From positions 1 to 64,000 of the forward strand of contig NZ_JPRK01000003.1 of NCBI RefSeq assembly GCF_000832125.1: DNA of 64,000 nucleotides, in the 5' to 3' direction. A program made the position numbers and the translations under genes. The stretch is from Flavobacterium hibernum. Lineage in GTDB: Bacteria; Bacteroidota; Bacteroidia; Flavobacteriales; Flavobacteriaceae. Under the pieces are notes generated by a model. The model did no database searches, was not told where the DNA came from, and saw only the letters and a list, made by a program, of their open reading frames with translations. Positions 62,805 through 64,000 of the stretch are shown piece after piece (the first letter of the stretch is position 1; every line of letters starts with the position of its first letter).

Positions 62805-63986
62805 ATGAAAACAGCATATATAGTAAAAGCATATAGAACAGCAGTTGGAAAAGCTCCAAAAGGGGTTTTTAGATTTAAAAGACCTGATGAATTAGCTGCA
62901 GAAACCATTCAGTTTATGATGGACGAACTGCCTGATTTTGACAAAAAACGTATCGATGACGTTATGGTAGGAAATGCCATGCCAGAAGCTGAGCAAGGTT
63001 TGAACGTTGGACGTTTAATCTCTTTAATGGGATTAAAAGTAGAAGATGTACCTGGTGTTACGGTTAACCGTTATTGCGCTTCTGGATTAGAAACTATCGG
63101 AATGGCAACTGCTAAAATCCAATCAGGAATGGCAGATTGTATCATTGCTGGTGGAGCTGAAAGTATGAGTTTTATTCCGATGGGAGGTTACAAACCAACT
63201 CCGGATTATAAAGTTGCTGCTGCAGGTCACGAAGATTACTATTGGGGAATGGGTTTAACTGCGGAAGCGGTTGCCAATCAATATAAAATTTCAAGAGAAG
63301 ATCAGGATGAGTTTGCTTATAACTCTCATATGAAAGCCTTGAAAGCTCAAGCTGAAGGAAAATTCGACAAACAAATCGTTCCAATTACTGTTGAGCAGAC
63401 TTTTATCAATGAAAACGGTAAAAAAGAAACTAAGTCTTATGTTGTAAAACAAGACGAAGGTCCAAGAGCTGGAACTTCTGTTGCTGCTTTGGCGGGTTTA
63501 AGACCTGTTTTTGCTGCTGACGGAAGTGTAACTGCCGGTAACTCATCTCAAATGAGCGACGGTGCTGCTTTTGTTTTAATCATGAGTGAGGACATGGTTA
63601 AAGAATTGAATCTTGAGCCAATTGCAAGACTTGTAAATTTTGCTTCTTCTGGTGTTGAACCAAGAATCATGGGTATTGGTCCCGTAAAAGCAATTCCGAA
63701 AGCCTTAAAACAAGCCGGTTTAGAATTAAAAGATATTGACTTGGTTGAGTTAAACGAAGCTTTTGCTTCTCAGTCTTTGGCCGTAATTCGCGAGTTAGGT
63801 TTAAATCCTGATATCGTAAACGTAAACGGTGGAGCAATCGCTTTAGGTCACCCTCTGGGATGTACAGGAGCTAAACTTTCTGTTCAGTTATTCGACGAAA
63901 TGAAACGCAGAGGTAACAAATACGGAATCGTTTCGATGTGTGTTGGAACTGGACAAGGTTCTGCAGGGATTTACGAAGTATTGTAA
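62805..63986 (+). CDS. fadA: Acetyl-CoA C-acyltransferase (thiolase)
   Basis: A 393-residue degradative thiolase, complete in the window. Catalytic pieces: nucleophile Cys in NRYCASGLETIG, GGAESMSFIPMGG, and the C-terminal GGAIALGHPLGCTGAK (His and second Cys), followed by CVGTGQGSAGIYEVL. It cleaves 3-ketoacyl-CoA to acetyl-CoA at the end of each beta-oxidation cycle, after FadN. An acyl-CoA dehydrogenase gene would be expected next, beyond the window end. Confidence 0.96.
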   Translation: MKTAYIVKAYRTAVGKAPKGVFRFKRPDELAAETIQFMMDELPDFDKKRIDDVMVGNAMPEAEQGLNVGRLISLMGLKVEDVPGVTVNRYCASGLETIGMATAKIQSGMADCIIAGGAESMSFIPMGGYKPTPDYKVAAAGHEDYYWGMGLTAEAVANQYKISREDQDEFAYNSHMKALKAQAEGKFDKQIVPITVEQTFINENGKKETKSYVVKQDEGPRAGTSVAALAGLRPVFAADGSVTAGNSSQMSDGAAFVLIMSEDMVKELNLEPIARLVNFASSGVEPRIMGIGPVKAIPKALKQAGLELKDIDLVELNEAFASQSLAVIRELGLNPDIVNVNGGAIALGHPLGCTGAKLSVQLFDEMKRRGNKYGIVSMCVGTGQGSAGIYEVL

Positions 63987-64000
63987 GAAAGTATTATTAA

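Overview
The window looks like a chromosomal piece of a Flavobacterium-type Bacteroidetes genome. The DNA is AT-rich. Several upstream regions carry the Bacteroidetes promoter pattern TTTG-N19/21-TAnnTTTG. The gene content also fits: lipobox and signal-peptide proteins, a TonB-type outer-membrane receptor, BshB1 of bacillithiol synthesis, DUF4919, and the palindromic intergenic repeats common in this genus (GTCATTCTGAGCGAAG type, CACAGATT type, AGCCCCGATGG type). No plasmid, prophage or insertion-sequence genes are visible.

Layout. 0-9 kb: lpdA, then single-gene units for small secreted proteins and lipoproteins, including three DUF1254/DUF1214 paralogues. Most units end in a copy of one shared terminator hairpin. 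9-21 kb: a same-strand run of small genes (acetyltransferases, SRPBCC and DUF1801 proteins, a 2H phosphoesterase, a LOG protein, a metallo-beta-lactamase hydrolase, a lactonase) with a block of small membrane proteins, one of which keeps a cytochrome-oxidase subunit I motif. 21-36 kb: housekeeping and transport genes (Kef-type antiporter, sdaA, panB, RluA-type synthase, aldehyde dehydrogenase), a 1350-residue hybrid histidine kinase and a zinc metallopeptidase. 36.8-45 kb: tRNA-His, bshB1, an isochorismate synthase/thioesterase pair, a beta-helix lipoprotein and purL. 45-50 kb: outer-membrane receptor and an acyl-CoA ligase.

50.4-59.3 kb is the unusual part. First come tiny minus-strand transcription units (promoter, about 31-codon ORF, terminator). 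Then follows an RNA-repair/RNA-conflict locus: a membrane-anchor-less SPFH/slipin protein; a block of contiguous hairpins on the minus strand containing two perfect tRNA T-arms and one D-arm; the RNA ligase RtcB; two HEPN-like proteins (one AbiV-like, one with an R-x4-H motif); a divergent HD hydrolase; and a WYL-domain regulator. The same 19-nt palindrome occurs upstream of the HD/AbiV-RtcB divergent promoter region and upstream of the tRNA-like block, so the parts are probably one regulon. I infer a stress- or phage-responsive system in which RNA is cut and resealed, with tRNA mimics as decoy, sensor or substrate.

59.4-64 kb: a MarR regulator and a FadN-FadA beta-oxidation operon. A four-helix-bundle (23S rRNA intervening-sequence-type) gene sits between fadN and fadA inside a long inverted repeat.
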